This document shows, piece by piece, positions 47,101 through 58,765 of a stretch of DNA of 64,000 nt. The DNA comes from Rhabditoides inermis (taxonomy: Eukaryota > Nematoda > Chromadorea > Rhabditida > Rhabditidae). The DNA lies in assembly GCA_963966185.1 (NCBI GenBank), contig CAWZYM010000399.1, positions 423,001 through 487,000 of the forward strand, given 5' to 3'. Position 1 is the stretch's first letter. Each line of letters begins with the position of its first letter. Made by a program: the position numbers and the translations under genes. Below the pieces are notes generated by a model, which worked only from the letters and a program-made list of their open reading frames with translations, ran no database searches and was not told the origin of the DNA.

Positions 47101-47792
47101 CGAGGCGTGCTTCTACTTTGCCGGAGTCGTCATCCTGCTCTCCGGTCTCATCTCGTGCGCCATTCCGTACGTGCACAGGTGGCAGCGCTCGCAGGGCGAC
47201 AACGAGGGTGAGTGCTCTTTCTCGTCCCCGATTCGGTGCCCCGGGGGTCTCTCTGCTGCTTGTGTGCCGTCCAGACTCGCCGCGAGTCGCCGCACCCCTC
47301 ATTTGCAGGCGACGACGGCAAGGAGATGGACAACATCTCCGGCAAGCTCTCCGTCCTCACCGAGAGATCCGAGGAGAACCTCACCGAGTACCAGGTGAGC
47401 ACTGAACAATAACACCCAAGTACTACGCTAAAACGAAACGAGACGTAGCATAATGCTGACTGACGTAACGCTTGGCAATGGGCGGCGGGTTGCAGCGCAC
47501 GATCCAGTCGCTGCGGCAGCAGCACGCGCTGCTCATGGAGCTCGAGGAAGAGAAGCGCAAGAAGGGCGGCGCCGCCGTCGAACAGGTCGCCGAGGTGAGT
47601 TTGCCGTGCTCACCTCCACCAAAAGTACTACTCACCCTCGCTTGCTCACCTCTGTGTTCTCTTGCGTGCCACTAATATGGTTGCACAATATCACTCCCTC
47701 GTGCAGCCCAGCATAGCGCTGTTCAGGTGCCCGAGGAGGAGGAGAAGATGGAGGAGGACGAGACGAAGACGGCGCTCATCACACAAGACTAG
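40525..47792 (+). CDS. SLC16-type monocarboxylate transporter (MFS), about 844 aa
   Basis: Thirty-one short exons in phase, starting 40525-40548, 41324-41369, 41747-41848, 42438-42496, 42623-42718 and ending 47309-47394, 47496-47594, 47727-47792. The SLC16 signature spans exons 4-5: PVPPDGGYGWVIVIAAFMSN, matching the DGGxGW motif at TM1. TM1-6 run to about residue 255 (GSLIIGVYLLVGPFVGGFVNKFGAR is the TM2-3 loop with its basic motif) and TM7-12 from about 568 (EPIMMLLCISNLLGMMGFYI, then GRIFFGWLAD, the TM8-9 loop motif). Between them lies an unusually long hydrophilic loop of about 300 residues rich in Ser, Arg and acids. The tail is charged and coiled-coil-like and ends KTALITQD. Family role: proton-coupled or facilitative transport of lactate, pyruvate, aromatic amino acids or thyroid hormone; the substrate is not predictable here. 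Two competing acceptors for the last exon give different C-termini; the 47727 choice yields a conventional acidic tail. Confidence 0.92.
41070..41128. repeat. (GA)n microsatellite
   Basis: Pure GA array in the first intron of the SLC16-type gene. Confidence 0.9.
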
Positions 47793-49333
47793 ACGAGAAG
47801 CGCCAACTGACAAACTAGACGTCAGACAGTCCACGACGGCCGCACGGGTCCATTATAACATCACACATCCGGCCGCGCATACCCCATGCCTTCCAAAGGC
47901 ACTCCCACCTCTCCCTCATTCTCTCTTCTTATATCGCGTCAGTGTCACATTTTTCTGTGTGCATTTAGAGTTTATTATTAGCGCTGATCCGGGACATTTG
48001 CGAATTTTAGGACAAAACACACACCAACCACCACTGACACTTGTAGCGACATGTACACGTTGACCTCTCTGTTCTCTCTTCATTCACCCGTCTCTCTGTC
48101 TTCGCTCGTGTGCATTTCATCATCGTCATTTCAGTTTTTGTTTATTTGTTTCGTATATCCCCGTTATATCGTTCTGCTCTGTGATAGCTCTAAGTGTGTG
48201 GTCTGTTGGAGGTGTGTTTCCTGATTATGTATGTGTACTTGTACTATGCAGATTTCGACAAGAGTAGGCGCTCGCGAGTCTTTTTTCATTTTTTGGTGTG
48301 TCTGAACCACTACCCATTCTCACTCTGTTTTATTACGTGAAATGGAAACGTGCCATTTCAATCAGTTCCCACTCTAGATTTTCTAATCAAAAAACGATAA
48401 ATATTGCTATTAAGTGTGCACTTGTTTTATGAAAAAAAATGTTGTTGAAAAAAAGGGCTAATGCCATAAATGAGACAGCTTCAGATCACAGGTTCATACT
48501 ATTGATGTCATTGTGTAAATACCTGCTATCGTGTGTGTATAGCTTGATTCACACCTGCATAACACTTTGATAAGCTGGTGTGAGAGAGGGTGTGTATTTT
48601 GTGAGTCACTGATATCGACATTGAACCCCTCTCTCCACTCTCGCTCCGTCGTGCATCTTCGAAAAAGATAAGTGTCCATCATAAAAGGGACGGCTATGGA
48701 CCATTCATCTAGTCGCGTTGAACTCCCCTCGAAATTAGCGCAAAAAGTGCAATTGTTCCACATCCGAAGGGGATCAACGAAGGAATGGGAGAGGGTGAAC
48801 ACATTTGCTATTCGCGTCCCCTTGTTTGGCACTGAAGGCAAGTGTGTATATCCGTTTCACATCTGGCCAACACTCACTCACAGTCGATTTATCCAACAGG
48901 CCAGTCTCTTTCATTCTCTCTCTCGCAATAATTAACTCTCTCGCTCCCTCTGTCCCTCCTCGCCCGTTCCAATCCCACAACAAGAGCTCCAAAATCGCTT
49001 CCCTCCTGCCTGCTGCGACTACTTGAGATAGAGAAAGAGACGTGTGCGCGCGTGTGTTATTGTTGTGACCGGCTGGTACTGGGCCAATATGCTTCCTCCC
49101 TCTCTTATTCCCATACGCCGCGTCTCTTCCTCTCCACACTTTTTCGGCGAACGCGGCACAGGAAGAGCAGAGCAGGGGGGGCTGTTCTTATTCTATTAGG
49201 CGTGAGAGCCGGCGGGCGGCAGCGGCAGATAGAGAGAGAGGTGCATGAAAAACGCCCTTGTCGACACACTCGCTCCAACCCTCTCTCTATATGAGCGGTG
49301 CTGTCAACATGCATATGTCACACCGGGTGTGAA

Positions 49334-49383
<50 letters not shown>

Positions 49384-50360
49384 ATTGCTCCGGGTTGGCA
49401 TTACACACACATCCCGACAGCCCCACCTGTCGGTCAGAGAAAGAGATAGAGGCATAATAGTTTTGGTGGCTCGGCCGCTGCCGCCGCCGCCGCCGCCAAA
49501 GCCCTCTATTCACCACCCCACTCTGTCATTGTTTTGCGATTTGCGCAGCGCTGCCGCAGCGTTTCGAGTGTGCCCTCTGGATTTCGCGGAATATGCGCAG
49601 TGAGATATAGTACAGTGGCTTCTCTCTCCCCTCCCCCACATAAGCCCCGCCCCCAGTAGTGTGTGCTTATCTTGACCCTTCTGTAATGTCACCGCTTGGG
49701 TGGGCGGGCGCCGGGGCTCTCACCACCCCCCCCCCCTCTCACTGCGCTGCGCAGGTATCGATCACCTGTTCCACTCACTGTGCGTGCGTGTGTTGTCGCT
49801 AGAGGCAATTTCCACATAGTCGTGTAAACGCGCGTTTTGTCTCTCTCGCTTTCATCATGTGCTCTCACTTCTCATCACTCTCACTCACACACAACGCTCT
49901 CTTTTTCCGGACAGCTCTCTCGATGTCTCTCACTTCTCACACTTATGTTGTTGTGGATATTGATTACACTACGTTGTGTGGTCAGTATACTGGTTCTGAC
50001 TCTCTCTGCGCTCTCTCCCTCTCTCTTTCTCTCTCCTGCAATCGCATGTATTATTCTCGTGTTCGATCCGTGTTCGCTCCCCCTCGCGCTATTTTTTTTT
50101 TCGCAGCCGCGCTCAGTCATTCGACCATTTGCATACGAACATCGATGGTGGAGTGACACAAAGGCTCGCGTCTTGTGCCCCATTCACATGTGTGATTCAT
50201 TTCAAGTCCTGCTTCTCCTCTGTCTCGATTGGAAATTCTAGCCGCATTCTCTTTCCCTCGCCTCTCCTTCCATTATCGCGCCTTGATTCCCGCCTCGGTC
50301 TCCCGTTCCCTTATTTTCCCGTTCCCACTTTACAGGGACATGTACTAGGACGGCTGTGCG
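47793..50360. other. 2.6-kb intergenic region
   Basis: 3' UTR of the SLC16-type gene and the 5' flank of the tweety gene. I find no exon. A (CT)n array lies at 49336-49378, a CCG-trinucleotide run at about 49480-49497, a poly-C run at about 49724-49734, and an octamer-like ATTTGCAT at about 50126. The open frames seen here are low-complexity. Confidence 0.6.
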
Positions 50361-53300
50361 ATGATCGACTTTCTCGTTACTGTATTCTCGGGTATTCCGC
50401 ACCTTGACTTCCACTTTAAATGGATAAAGCATGATTTCGACGTCGACTGGAGGGGACCATATGCACAGGTGGGAGCACATTTGCATATTCGAGTGAAATG
50501 CATAATCGGTGTGTGTTGCGCGTTCGGCATGCCTTCTGCTGGCAACGCTTATAATGATGTTATTGTGCGCGCGATTTTCGAGAGAGTATATGCTAATTGC
50601 GGTGAAGGGCCTAATCGCGCCAGCGTCCCCTCTGCCGTCTCACTCACTCTCCGAGGTCATTTGCATATCCACAGAATTGATCGATGATGTGTCATCTACC
50701 CAGGCGTTTTTGTCAGTGTGAATGGCCGTCTCAATTGCGGCGCATGCAGCTCTTATCCCGATTGGCCACACACACATATGGGTGCTGCCGAGGCCATTTC
50801 GAGTGACCAGGCTGGAAGGGGAAAAATGCATCCTCCTCTCTCTGGCACGACGCTTTCTCTCATATAGCCTAGCGGAGGATGAAGCAGCGTCTGATTGGCC
50901 CGCCGCAGTGGCCCAACTAGGAAAAAAGCTAAGCGGGCAAGAGAGAGGGGGAAGAGTTTTGGACGTGTACGCCTTCCCCATGCATCTTCGTCGCTTAGAC
51001 GTTCCCGGAGCGCAATTAGTTCGTTTCCATAGCGAAAAGAGGCAATAAAACGGGGGCGCGACGAGCCACGTTTTTCGCTCTTCGACACCTACAGCATTCT
51101 AGCCATTCTAGTGTTCCGACGATTAGCGAGAGAAGCGCTAAGCGACCGATTGTTGTGTGGAAACTGTATAAGACAACATCATACATCAGAGTCGCAATGT
51201 TTTCACGATGTTTTGAGTACAAAAGCTGGATAGGGGAAAACTATAAACAATGCATGCCGCCGCACTTCACAGACAACTTCGAAAACACGCAAAAGACCGT
51301 GGGAAATACAAGATTAAGACACGGTAATCAACTCTTCTTTTCAGTCGCTTGCGTTGATAGCAGCCGCAGTCTGTGCCGTCTCACTTCTCCTCCTACTGAC
51401 CATCACTATTGCATGGATATGTCAGGTGAGAATGCACAACAATTCATACTTGCATAATTATTGCAAACCAACAAGATCAAACGAACAAATAGCAAGAATG
51501 CATTCGCAGTGTTGTGCGAAGGAGGACGCGACGGTCAAGTCGCGGCGGAAGGTGCGCCGTCTGTCCACCATTCTCTTCGCTCTATCCGTATGCTGCTTGT
51601 GAGTTTCATTTCTCCACTTTCACATTCGTGTACCGACTACTGACCCGCGTCGTGACTGTCACCCTGTTTCACTGTTTGCGCACCCGATATTCATTAGCAC
51701 TTCATCATTGATTGCACAAACAAAGAAAAACGATGATCACACACGAAGTGGGAAATATGCAAAGTGTGGGAAGAAGAGTGACGTTTTCAGCTTCATGCTG
51801 GGAGTATGTCTGTTCGGCAACGACTACGTGAACCGGGGAGTGACGTCTTCGGTGACCGGGCTGCACGACGTCAACCACGCATTCAGCCAGGCCATCGCCA
51901 CGGTGAAAGAATGACACTATTTCAAATCAAATTATCACTACAACCAATTAACACATAACGAATTATGTACGTGGTTATTTGATATAAGAAGAAGATGGAA
52001 ATCAAAATACCAACAGCAATGATGCACTATTCAGTCCAACTCGCTGAATGATACGTGCCACAACGCCACGCGCCACATCAAACAGCTCGAGGACATTGTG
52101 CACGCAAAGAGCAAGGAGCCCGGAGTCAACCAGACAGTCAGTTGCACACCTCTATCTTGTCTTCTTTTGCTCACGTCCTTGTTTACAGTTGGTGGAAGAG
52201 GTCGACGGACTTCTCACGCGGTTGTCGGACACTGTCGAGGGCGTCTCGGACCGATTGGGCATTCTGCAGAAGACACTCGCTGATGTGAGCTTCCTTCAAC
52301 AGGCAGAGGCTCTCGCCGCGAGGATCGAACTCGAACGGTACGTTGTTTACTATGCGTTTCCTGTGCGATTTGGCGCGCAGTCAATCACATCACTCTCTCT
52401 CCATCGAATTATCGCGGGGCCCAATTCGAGGACACTTAACCTGCGCGCTGGCCCGCCATTAAACGACGTCTAAATGGGCGCCGCCACTGATTTACGAGTT
52501 GCTGAATTCCGGAGCGCGCGCGATAGTGCGAAAGAGTGTGTGAAACGAAGAGGCGCAGAAAGCGGACAGCTGTTGCTGATATGCGGGCGCTGGCTGACGG
52601 CAACTTGTCGCATTATGCGGACGCTGACCCGTGCGGCGTCTTTCGATGCAGCCATCTGCCGAGAGACAGTGTTTATGCGACGCGTTTACGACAGCTAGTC
52701 TGCTCATCCACTGATCCGCATTGACAATTATGGCTGACGATTATGCGACCAGTGGGAGTGGGTATTGCGTTTCAGACGGGGGAGGCGGCTGCGCGAGAGT
52801 GCTCAAAGCAGTAGGCAAACAGTGTTGCAGGGCGAGGGTCAAGTGGATCGTGCTTACATGCGATCAATAACAATGATTAGAAGACAATAATTGTTTCAGA
52901 TGGATGCTGCTGGTGATTCTACTGTCCATAATGATGTGCGTACTGTTTGCGGGAGTGATCGGGTTCTGTCGACAGTCCAAAAAGGTGAGCTAGTCTAAAA
53001 TATCACGTTCTCTATTAAAACGTTTTAAAAAATTTATCCATACTTGTCGAAAGTTGCGTGTGTATATAGTTTAAACATTCTCCTCCTCACAGGGCGCGGT
53101 GGTGTTCTCGGGTCTAGGCATCGTTATTTTCGTCGTCGGCTGGCTGCTGCTGGGCGTCATCCTGCCAGCAACCACAGTGCGTTTACTTTTCTACTCTTTC
53201 AATTGTTGTTAGTATTACACTCCCTTCAATATGCGCGCTACAGGCCCTCGCTGATTTCTGTTCGTCCGGCGGTGCGTTCATCAACGCCCGAGTCAACAAG

Positions 53301-54727
53301 GAGCTGCGCAGTTCGTTCAACTTCTACCGCACATGCACCCCGCAGCTCAACCGCGACACCCTGCCGCCCACGTTCGGTACGTTACACCGCTTGCTAATTT
53401 AGTGATTTGGAAACGCGTTAGTTTATTTAGGCATCCACAACTTGAGCGACGCTCTGACGGACGCGCAGCAGACAAAGATCCGGCTTGACAGCGAGCTCGA
53501 CAAGACGTTCAACCAGTCCGCGCCGGTACGTCCATTCGAAACTTTCACTCTATAAAATTTGCACTCTCAGATTTCGAACGCCTCGTCACTCATCAGTCTC
53601 GACAGCGCGCGGGGTCTGCGCGAGGTGAGATCGTGATCATTTTCATACACCACTTTTGAACTGTTATATTTTAGGTGGGATCTCTCGAGGCTACGCTGGC
53701 GTGCTCTCAACTACACGACGATATTCTCGCGATGCACTACGGCATCTGTCACCAGTCAATGTACGCGGTCTTTCACGTTGTCGAGTTTACCCCCTTCGTT
53801 TCAGCCTGGGCGCGTCGCTGTCCGTATTCTCGCTGCTCCTGCTGAGCGTATTCCTCTTCGCACTCCTCATCATTGTCAGCAAGAGCTGGAACCTCTTCAC
53901 ACGATTGTGAGTTGATAAAGAGAACACCACTGTGCATCCCTCGCTTCACGACAGCTTCACTCATTTTTAACCAATGTCATGATCTCCAACAATCTCACAA
54001 CCTATGTTGACACACCCTCTCTACAACACCCACTAACCCGTCCCTTCTCCCCCTAACCCATCCGCACCTCCACCACCACCACCTCTCTGTGGCAGTCATG
54101 CTCCGCGAGGGGCGCGCGGCTGTTTCTCGCTCGACCAGGTCGCGCCACAGCACCATCACCACCACCACACCGCCACACTCAAGCGAGTTTCCTTCTTGTA
54201 AGTCTCTCTGCCCTCGCACGGCCGCCTTCTCTGCCTGCGTGCGCATCCCCCCACACCCACCGGATTGCCATTCTGCCAGCACCTGTCCAGCATGTTTGCC
54301 GTGTCTCACTCGTGACGCACACATGACGTGGCGACATTGCAGACCGTCCGACTATGTGGAGGTGGACGAGGACGATCCGTTCTTCCCGCGCCACACTGAT
54401 TCCAACATTCCCGTCGACATCTACGGAACGCACGTGTTCAACCCGCGGACACGGTGAGGGATCGCAACTGATTCGTCAGTCATCGCTGCATTCAGAGATC
54501 GTGCGGAGGCGTCGACGGGGACGGCGATTGCGACGGGCGACGAGCAGACGGCGCCGCTCTGGCCGAACCGCACCTCCGCCCCGCCAATGACCAACAGGTG
54601 ATGAGAGTTTTGCCAGGCACAACAAGTGGATAGAATATGGTTAATGTAAACGCATTTCAGTCTTGCGCGATCGCCGTACGAGGACAACACGCGTTACGGA
54701 AACTACCAGGACAGATTTGACGTCTAG
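50361..54727 (+). CDS. ttyh-1: tweety homologue (TTYH), 553 aa
   Basis: Seventeen exons in phase: 50361-50468, 51345-51425, 51510-51598, 51791-51902, 52035-52136, 52189-52337, 52900-52984, 53093-53176, 53244-53376, 53431-53525, 53571-53624, 53675-53760, 53805-53906, 54096-54197, 54343-54453, 54496-54597, 54661-54727. Tweety landmarks in order: N-terminal IPHLDFHF; TM1 (SLALIAAAVCAVSLLLLLT); Cys/Arg-rich loop; TM2 ending GVCLFGNDYVNRGV; a long extracellular helical segment; TM3-TM4 (WMLLVILLSIMMCVLFAGVI, FSGLGIVIFVVGWLLLGVIL); DFCSSGGAFIN; TM5 (SVFSLLLLSVFLFALLIIV); and the acidic tail DYVEVDEDDPFFPRH, equivalent to DYDDIDDDDPF of mammalian TTYH. Tweety proteins were described as swelling- or Ca-activated anion channels, and newer structures question a pore, so the molecular role is open. 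An in-frame TAG lies four codons upstream of the chosen ATG. Exon 54096-54197 inserts a His6-containing segment and may be a cassette. Confidence 0.9.
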
Positions 54728-55525
54728 AATTTACGATTTTGAAAAAAATTAACTGCAATGATCATCGTCACGATTTGTGTGTTTGTACATAGTCTTGCCT
54801 CCCTCATGGAAGTCGAGGATTCTCTTTCTCTCTCTCTTTCTTCTCGTTCTCTATTTTCACTCCCTGTCTGCCTGTCTCTCTCACTCTCTGATATCTCCCA
54901 ACGCTTACTTAGTCACACTGAACAAAGAATGTAATCAACGTTGCAAACACGCATATAATATATGTACCCGGCTTCTCTCAAATTTGAGAACCTCTGATGA
55001 TATTGTGTCATTTTGTCTTCATAGTGAGACACGCTGATAAACGTTTTTAAGAAGGTATGTGTATCAAGACTTCAAGACACAGGTAGTAAGGGATTTTCAA
55101 GTAGTGCTGTGTTCATGTCGATCGTTCAATCAGTAGATCGTGAAGAGACACCATTCGGAGACCACGTGAAGAGACACCACGTATGCTCAGACCGCGCCGC
55201 CTATCGCGTTCACCGCCAACCTCACTCCATCCATCTCATTGACATACCAGTCCAATCCAAGTCGACCAGTCCAACAATCTTCTAACTGATCCCAACGTTT
55301 CTAGGCCAAACCAACTCTCGATCACTTCGGAGGATGCGTGAATCGGAGGCGATCACAACTGTTATTAACCGTAATCCCGCATTCTAAAGGGGAGGTCTCA
55401 ACATCGCTAACAAGCTCATCACATCTGGCCGCATATCCTTCCACCCGACAAGTTCGTAGTTTCCACTTCCGCCTATCTCTAAAGGCTCGCGGGAAACAAT
55501 ACCAAGATGTATTAGTTAAAAGAGT

Positions 55526-55527
<2 letters not shown>

Positions 55528-55573
<46 letters not shown>
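55528..55573. repeat. (TA)n microsatellite
   Basis: TA array of about 46 nt in AT-rich intergenic sequence. Confidence 0.95.
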
Positions 55574-55576
<3 letters not shown>

Positions 55577-55721
55577 AAATTAATAATTTATCACATGAAA
55601 ATGTGATGAAAAAATCTATGAAACAAGCAAGAGTAACTAAATTCTTACCTGTTGACGCCCAAATTTCACAGCTTTCGCACTCGGGTAAGGATGACATTGG
55701 GTGACGGGCAATCAATAAACC

Positions 55722-55926
55722 TGTAATCAATCAATATCAATCCATCAATCCATCAATCCATTAATTCATGAATCCGTCAATCAATCCATCAATCCATCAA
55801 TCTATCAATCCATCAATCCATCAATCCATCAATCCATCAATCCATCAATCCATCAATTCATCAATCCATCAATCCATCAATCCATCAATCCATCAATCCA
55901 TCAATCCATCAATCCATCAATTCGTC
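55722..55926. repeat. CATCAATC octanucleotide satellite
   Basis: About 200 nt of tandem 8-bp units, consensus CATCAATC, roughly 24 copies. Variants (CATTAATT, CATGAATC, CGTCAATC, TATCAATC, CATCAATT) cluster towards the two ends and the middle is homogeneous, the pattern expected from slippage expansion. Confidence 0.95.
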
Positions 55927-56491
55927 AATGAGAACTAGTATAAAAGGAAAGGAAAAAGTACACAAGACATAACTACAAAGTACAATGAATGGTAGAAAAA
56001 GAGGTTTACCTTTTTTCCGACCTGTTACCCTCCAGACAGAATTCTATACAAGTGACAAATCATTACAATGCCAATCAAACAGGCAGTGCTGCGAACTCGT
56101 TAAATATTAAATTGAAGAACTCGAACTCGTTTAGTTAAATAATCGATCACACATGCGCATCGTGATATGTAATATCACATCACTAACCGTTAACAACCGC
56201 GCAGTGCTGAACTAATAAAACCAGTAATCAGACACTCAGGGCCGTCAATAACTGAAACTTCGTTATTCTACAAAATAAATAATCGATCACACATGCGCAT
56301 CGTGGTTTGTAATACAGTGGTAGCGGGAAAGGAAGTACGCACCGCGGCAAGGTCAGGATGGAGAAGAGCCCCACGCCCCACCATGACCCTCCCTTCTTCA
56401 ACTCACATCGAGGAGGAGCTTGTAGCGGTGGTCGTAGATGTAGTCGGACAGCCTCGACACCGTTCAACGTTCCGGAGCCACGAGCAGTGTA

Positions 56492-56926
56492 CTACGGCCT
56501 GAAAATCACTAATAGAATAACATAAAGTGGGATAATGTAAATGTTGGGATCGGCGAAGACTAGAGCCGACCAAATGATCACTCACCTTCTCTCCCTGCTC
56601 CCTCCCTTCCTTTCAACCGTCTTGGACAACACGACAACACCATAGTGGAGACGGGCACCAGGATGTTGTTGTGAAAATAATAAATCTTATGACGAAAACC
56701 AAAGAAACGGAACAATAATCAGAAGAAAACGTACTCATAAAGGTCGTCTCTGGCAGCATGTCGAGTGTGCGGCGAGTGTGCTCTTGTACGCAGGCGCAGC
56801 GAGTTGTCGCTACCACACACACGTTCGACTGCAAACTCTTTTTTTTATTAATTGATTGATTTCAGTGAGAAGGAAACCAACAACATCAGCTAACGTTACC
56901 TTCTTCACCTTCATGCCTCCACGCAT
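56492..56926 (-). CDS. uncertain short gene model, 75 aa
   Basis: Four in-phase segments: 56900-56926, 56735-56828, 56586-56685, 56492-56498. The start is MRGGMKVKK, then a Cys/Thr-containing stretch (SNVCVVATTRCACVQEH), then QQHPGARLHYGVVVLSKTV, then a basic end. Donors (gtaacg, gtacgt, gtgagt) and three acceptors (TTTGCAG, CATAAG, TTTTCAG) are present. The stop falls seven bases into the last exon, and other frames in these pieces are also open, so this could be chance or a decayed gene. No family recognised. Confidence 0.25.
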
Positions 56927-57060
56927 TTGAGAAGGAACAGGAGGTAAAAGTGAAAGAGATGTAATCAAAACTATCTCTCAATGTCATTATGCATCACATT
57001 AAGCTATCAAGATTTGATATACAAATTTTGAAAAAGAACAGTGTGATCTCAACGTTAAAG

Positions 57061-57290
57061 GATTTATCTGGTAAATGTATTGTTCCCTGATCTTCGGGTT
57101 GAGGTCGCTTTCGTTCTCTACAATGAAGACGAGTTTTCAAGTTCTGGTTGCGCAGAAAAAAAAAAGTAAAAATACAAACAATTGTTCCACGTTTATTCAA
57201 TTTTAAAAGAAGGTTTCATTGACGAGAACAAGAGCGACCCCAACCTGAAGATCAGACAAGAATACATTGTCCGGATAAATCCTAAAGAAA
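57061..57290. repeat. inverted duplication of an exon-like segment
   Basis: The reverse complement of 57061-57130 matches 57212-57281 at about 80 percent over 70 nt. Both arms are open in the same register and encode related peptides, (E)NESDLNPKIREQYIYQINP on the minus strand and ENKSDPNLKIRQEYIVRINP on the plus strand. Several differences are conservative. The minus arm is preceded by a TTGTAG acceptor; the plus arm is followed by a gtacgt donor. Confidence 0.7.
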
Positions 57291-58019
57291 AAGAAAACGT
57301 ACGTTTCCAATTCTTAAACTGCTGCATACGCTTTTGCACTTTTAAAACAACTAAACAAGAAAGGATACATAAAATCCAAAATCCCTACTATGACTGACCG
57401 TACGTGCACGGAGTGAGCGGATAATGGGTAGTCGAGTGGAGTCGGCGGGCCTTTGATCCATCTGAAAGCAATGCCATCAAACAATCCCGACAGCTTATTA
57501 TAAAAGCTCATTTTCGATTGTTTGTGTGAACAATCACTAAAACCTGAATAAGAATAACAAATATTGAATTAACCAAGAAACATTCAACAGATTTATAGAA
57601 CTGAACAAACGTCAAATCATCAAAGCAAAAAGGCCGCGCTGCCGACTAGTTGACCTTTACCGTAGTGCATCTTCAATGAACAACTCATGAATGATAACTT
57701 CACATCATCTAATTTTACATTAAAAAAAACTCTTTAAATAGTTGTTTAGGCTAACCAGCACGATGACTAAAATGAGGCTAATCAAAATCAAAATCATGGG
57801 ACAAAATCATGGGAATTTCGTTCGAAATTCGTTCACAACATCATGCTCATGATGCAACTCGTAAAAAGGAACACAATGAGCGATGTAATACCTACACTGA
57901 TACTCGTGCAGGCAGCGTGGTGAGAGTGGGCAGCTGCGCGCGCCGACCGCCGACGTGCAGCGGCAGTCGGTCGCCGCAGCTCGCCTGTGGCGGCACAAGC
58001 TCTCCGTCCGCCACTCGCG

Positions 58020-58765
58020 ATGCGGAAGGCGACGAGGCATGTGTACGACTTCTACACTCCCGGCGTCTTCGCCATGTCGCGCGCCCGCGACGAAATCGTG
58101 CCGTAAGTGTACGGATCGAGTGGAAAGTGATCGAGTGTCGTGCGCAGCGAGCAGCGTACAGTCTTTGAACCGCCGGCCGAGGCGGTCGAGGAGGAGCAGC
58201 AGCAGCAGCAGCAGCTCGAGCAGAGAAGGGAGGAGGCGGGTGCCGACGAGAGGTGAGTGGGAGAGAGGCAAGAGCGGGAAAGGCATTGATTCACACACCA
58301 TTCTTGCATATCCGCCAGGTCTGGCGTGGTCGGGGCGAGCGAGGAGACGCAGCTGATCACGGACGCGCAGGTGAAGGAGGACGAGGAGAGGAACAGGGAG
58401 GTGGAGCCGAGGTGAGTTGGCTCGTGTCGTCTCCTAACCGTTCACCTGCTGCAGGGCCGCCGAGCGCGTCATCAACGAGAGCGCCCGCGGAGAGGAGGAC
58501 GAGGAGTGGACGTGAGTTCTCTTGGTTGTCGTCAACCCTCCCGGATTCATTACAACGACGGCGGAGAGTTCCTGGAGCATCTCAAGAGCCTCGGTTTCGA
58601 CGAGATCGACGAGTCCACCCTGAACAATCCGTTCAGGAACGTGAAGTAAGTGTGCAGGCGAGGCAAGTGTCTGATCGGTTGATTGTTTTCGCATGGCCGG
58701 GAGGAGACGACCGCAGGCCGACTCCCGTGATGGCGAAGGACGAGAAGAAGGAGGGGGACAAGTAG
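58020..58765 (+). CDS. Glu/Gln-rich acidic protein, paralogue A (possibly defective)
   Basis: Exons 58020-58102, 58148-58252, 58319-58411, 58455-58511 and 58717-58765 join in phase (128 residues; stop TAG 58763-58765). The start is MRKATRHVYDFYTPGVFAM, then a poly-Gln/Glu segment (VEEEQQQQQQLEQRREEAG), acidic helices, and the basic/acidic end KDEKKEGDK. A further segment, about 58545-58645 (YNDGGEFLEHLKSLGFDEID, with a gtaagt donor), reads like a real exon and keeps donor phase, but no in-frame AG acceptor precedes it, so I leave it out. The 90 nt upstream of the ATG encode QRGESGQLRAPTAD in another frame, similar to an exon of the gene at 60170. No known family; no signal peptide or membrane segment. 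AATAAA at 58824-58829. Confidence 0.45.

Larger units (their letters stand above)
54728..56491. other. repeat-rich intergenic region
   Basis: After the tweety 3' UTR this stretch holds a (TA)n array, an octanucleotide satellite and two copies of a segment of about 35 nt (56138-56172 and 56271-56305) built around AATCGATCACACATGCGCATCGTG. No supported exon. The sequence just before the satellite (about 55690-55725) resembles a LINE 3' end with an AATCAATAAAC motif. Confidence 0.5.

Noticed and set aside
52285..52302. Apparent 18-nt intron (gtgagc...cag) in the tweety gene
   Set aside because: Far too short to splice, and the frame is open through it (VSFLQQ), so it was kept as coding.
50361..54727. 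Prominin identity for this five-TM gene
   Set aside because: The order IPHLDF, FGNxxxxxGV, DFC and the acidic DEDDPFFP tail fit tweety, not prominin, and the loops are too short for prominin.
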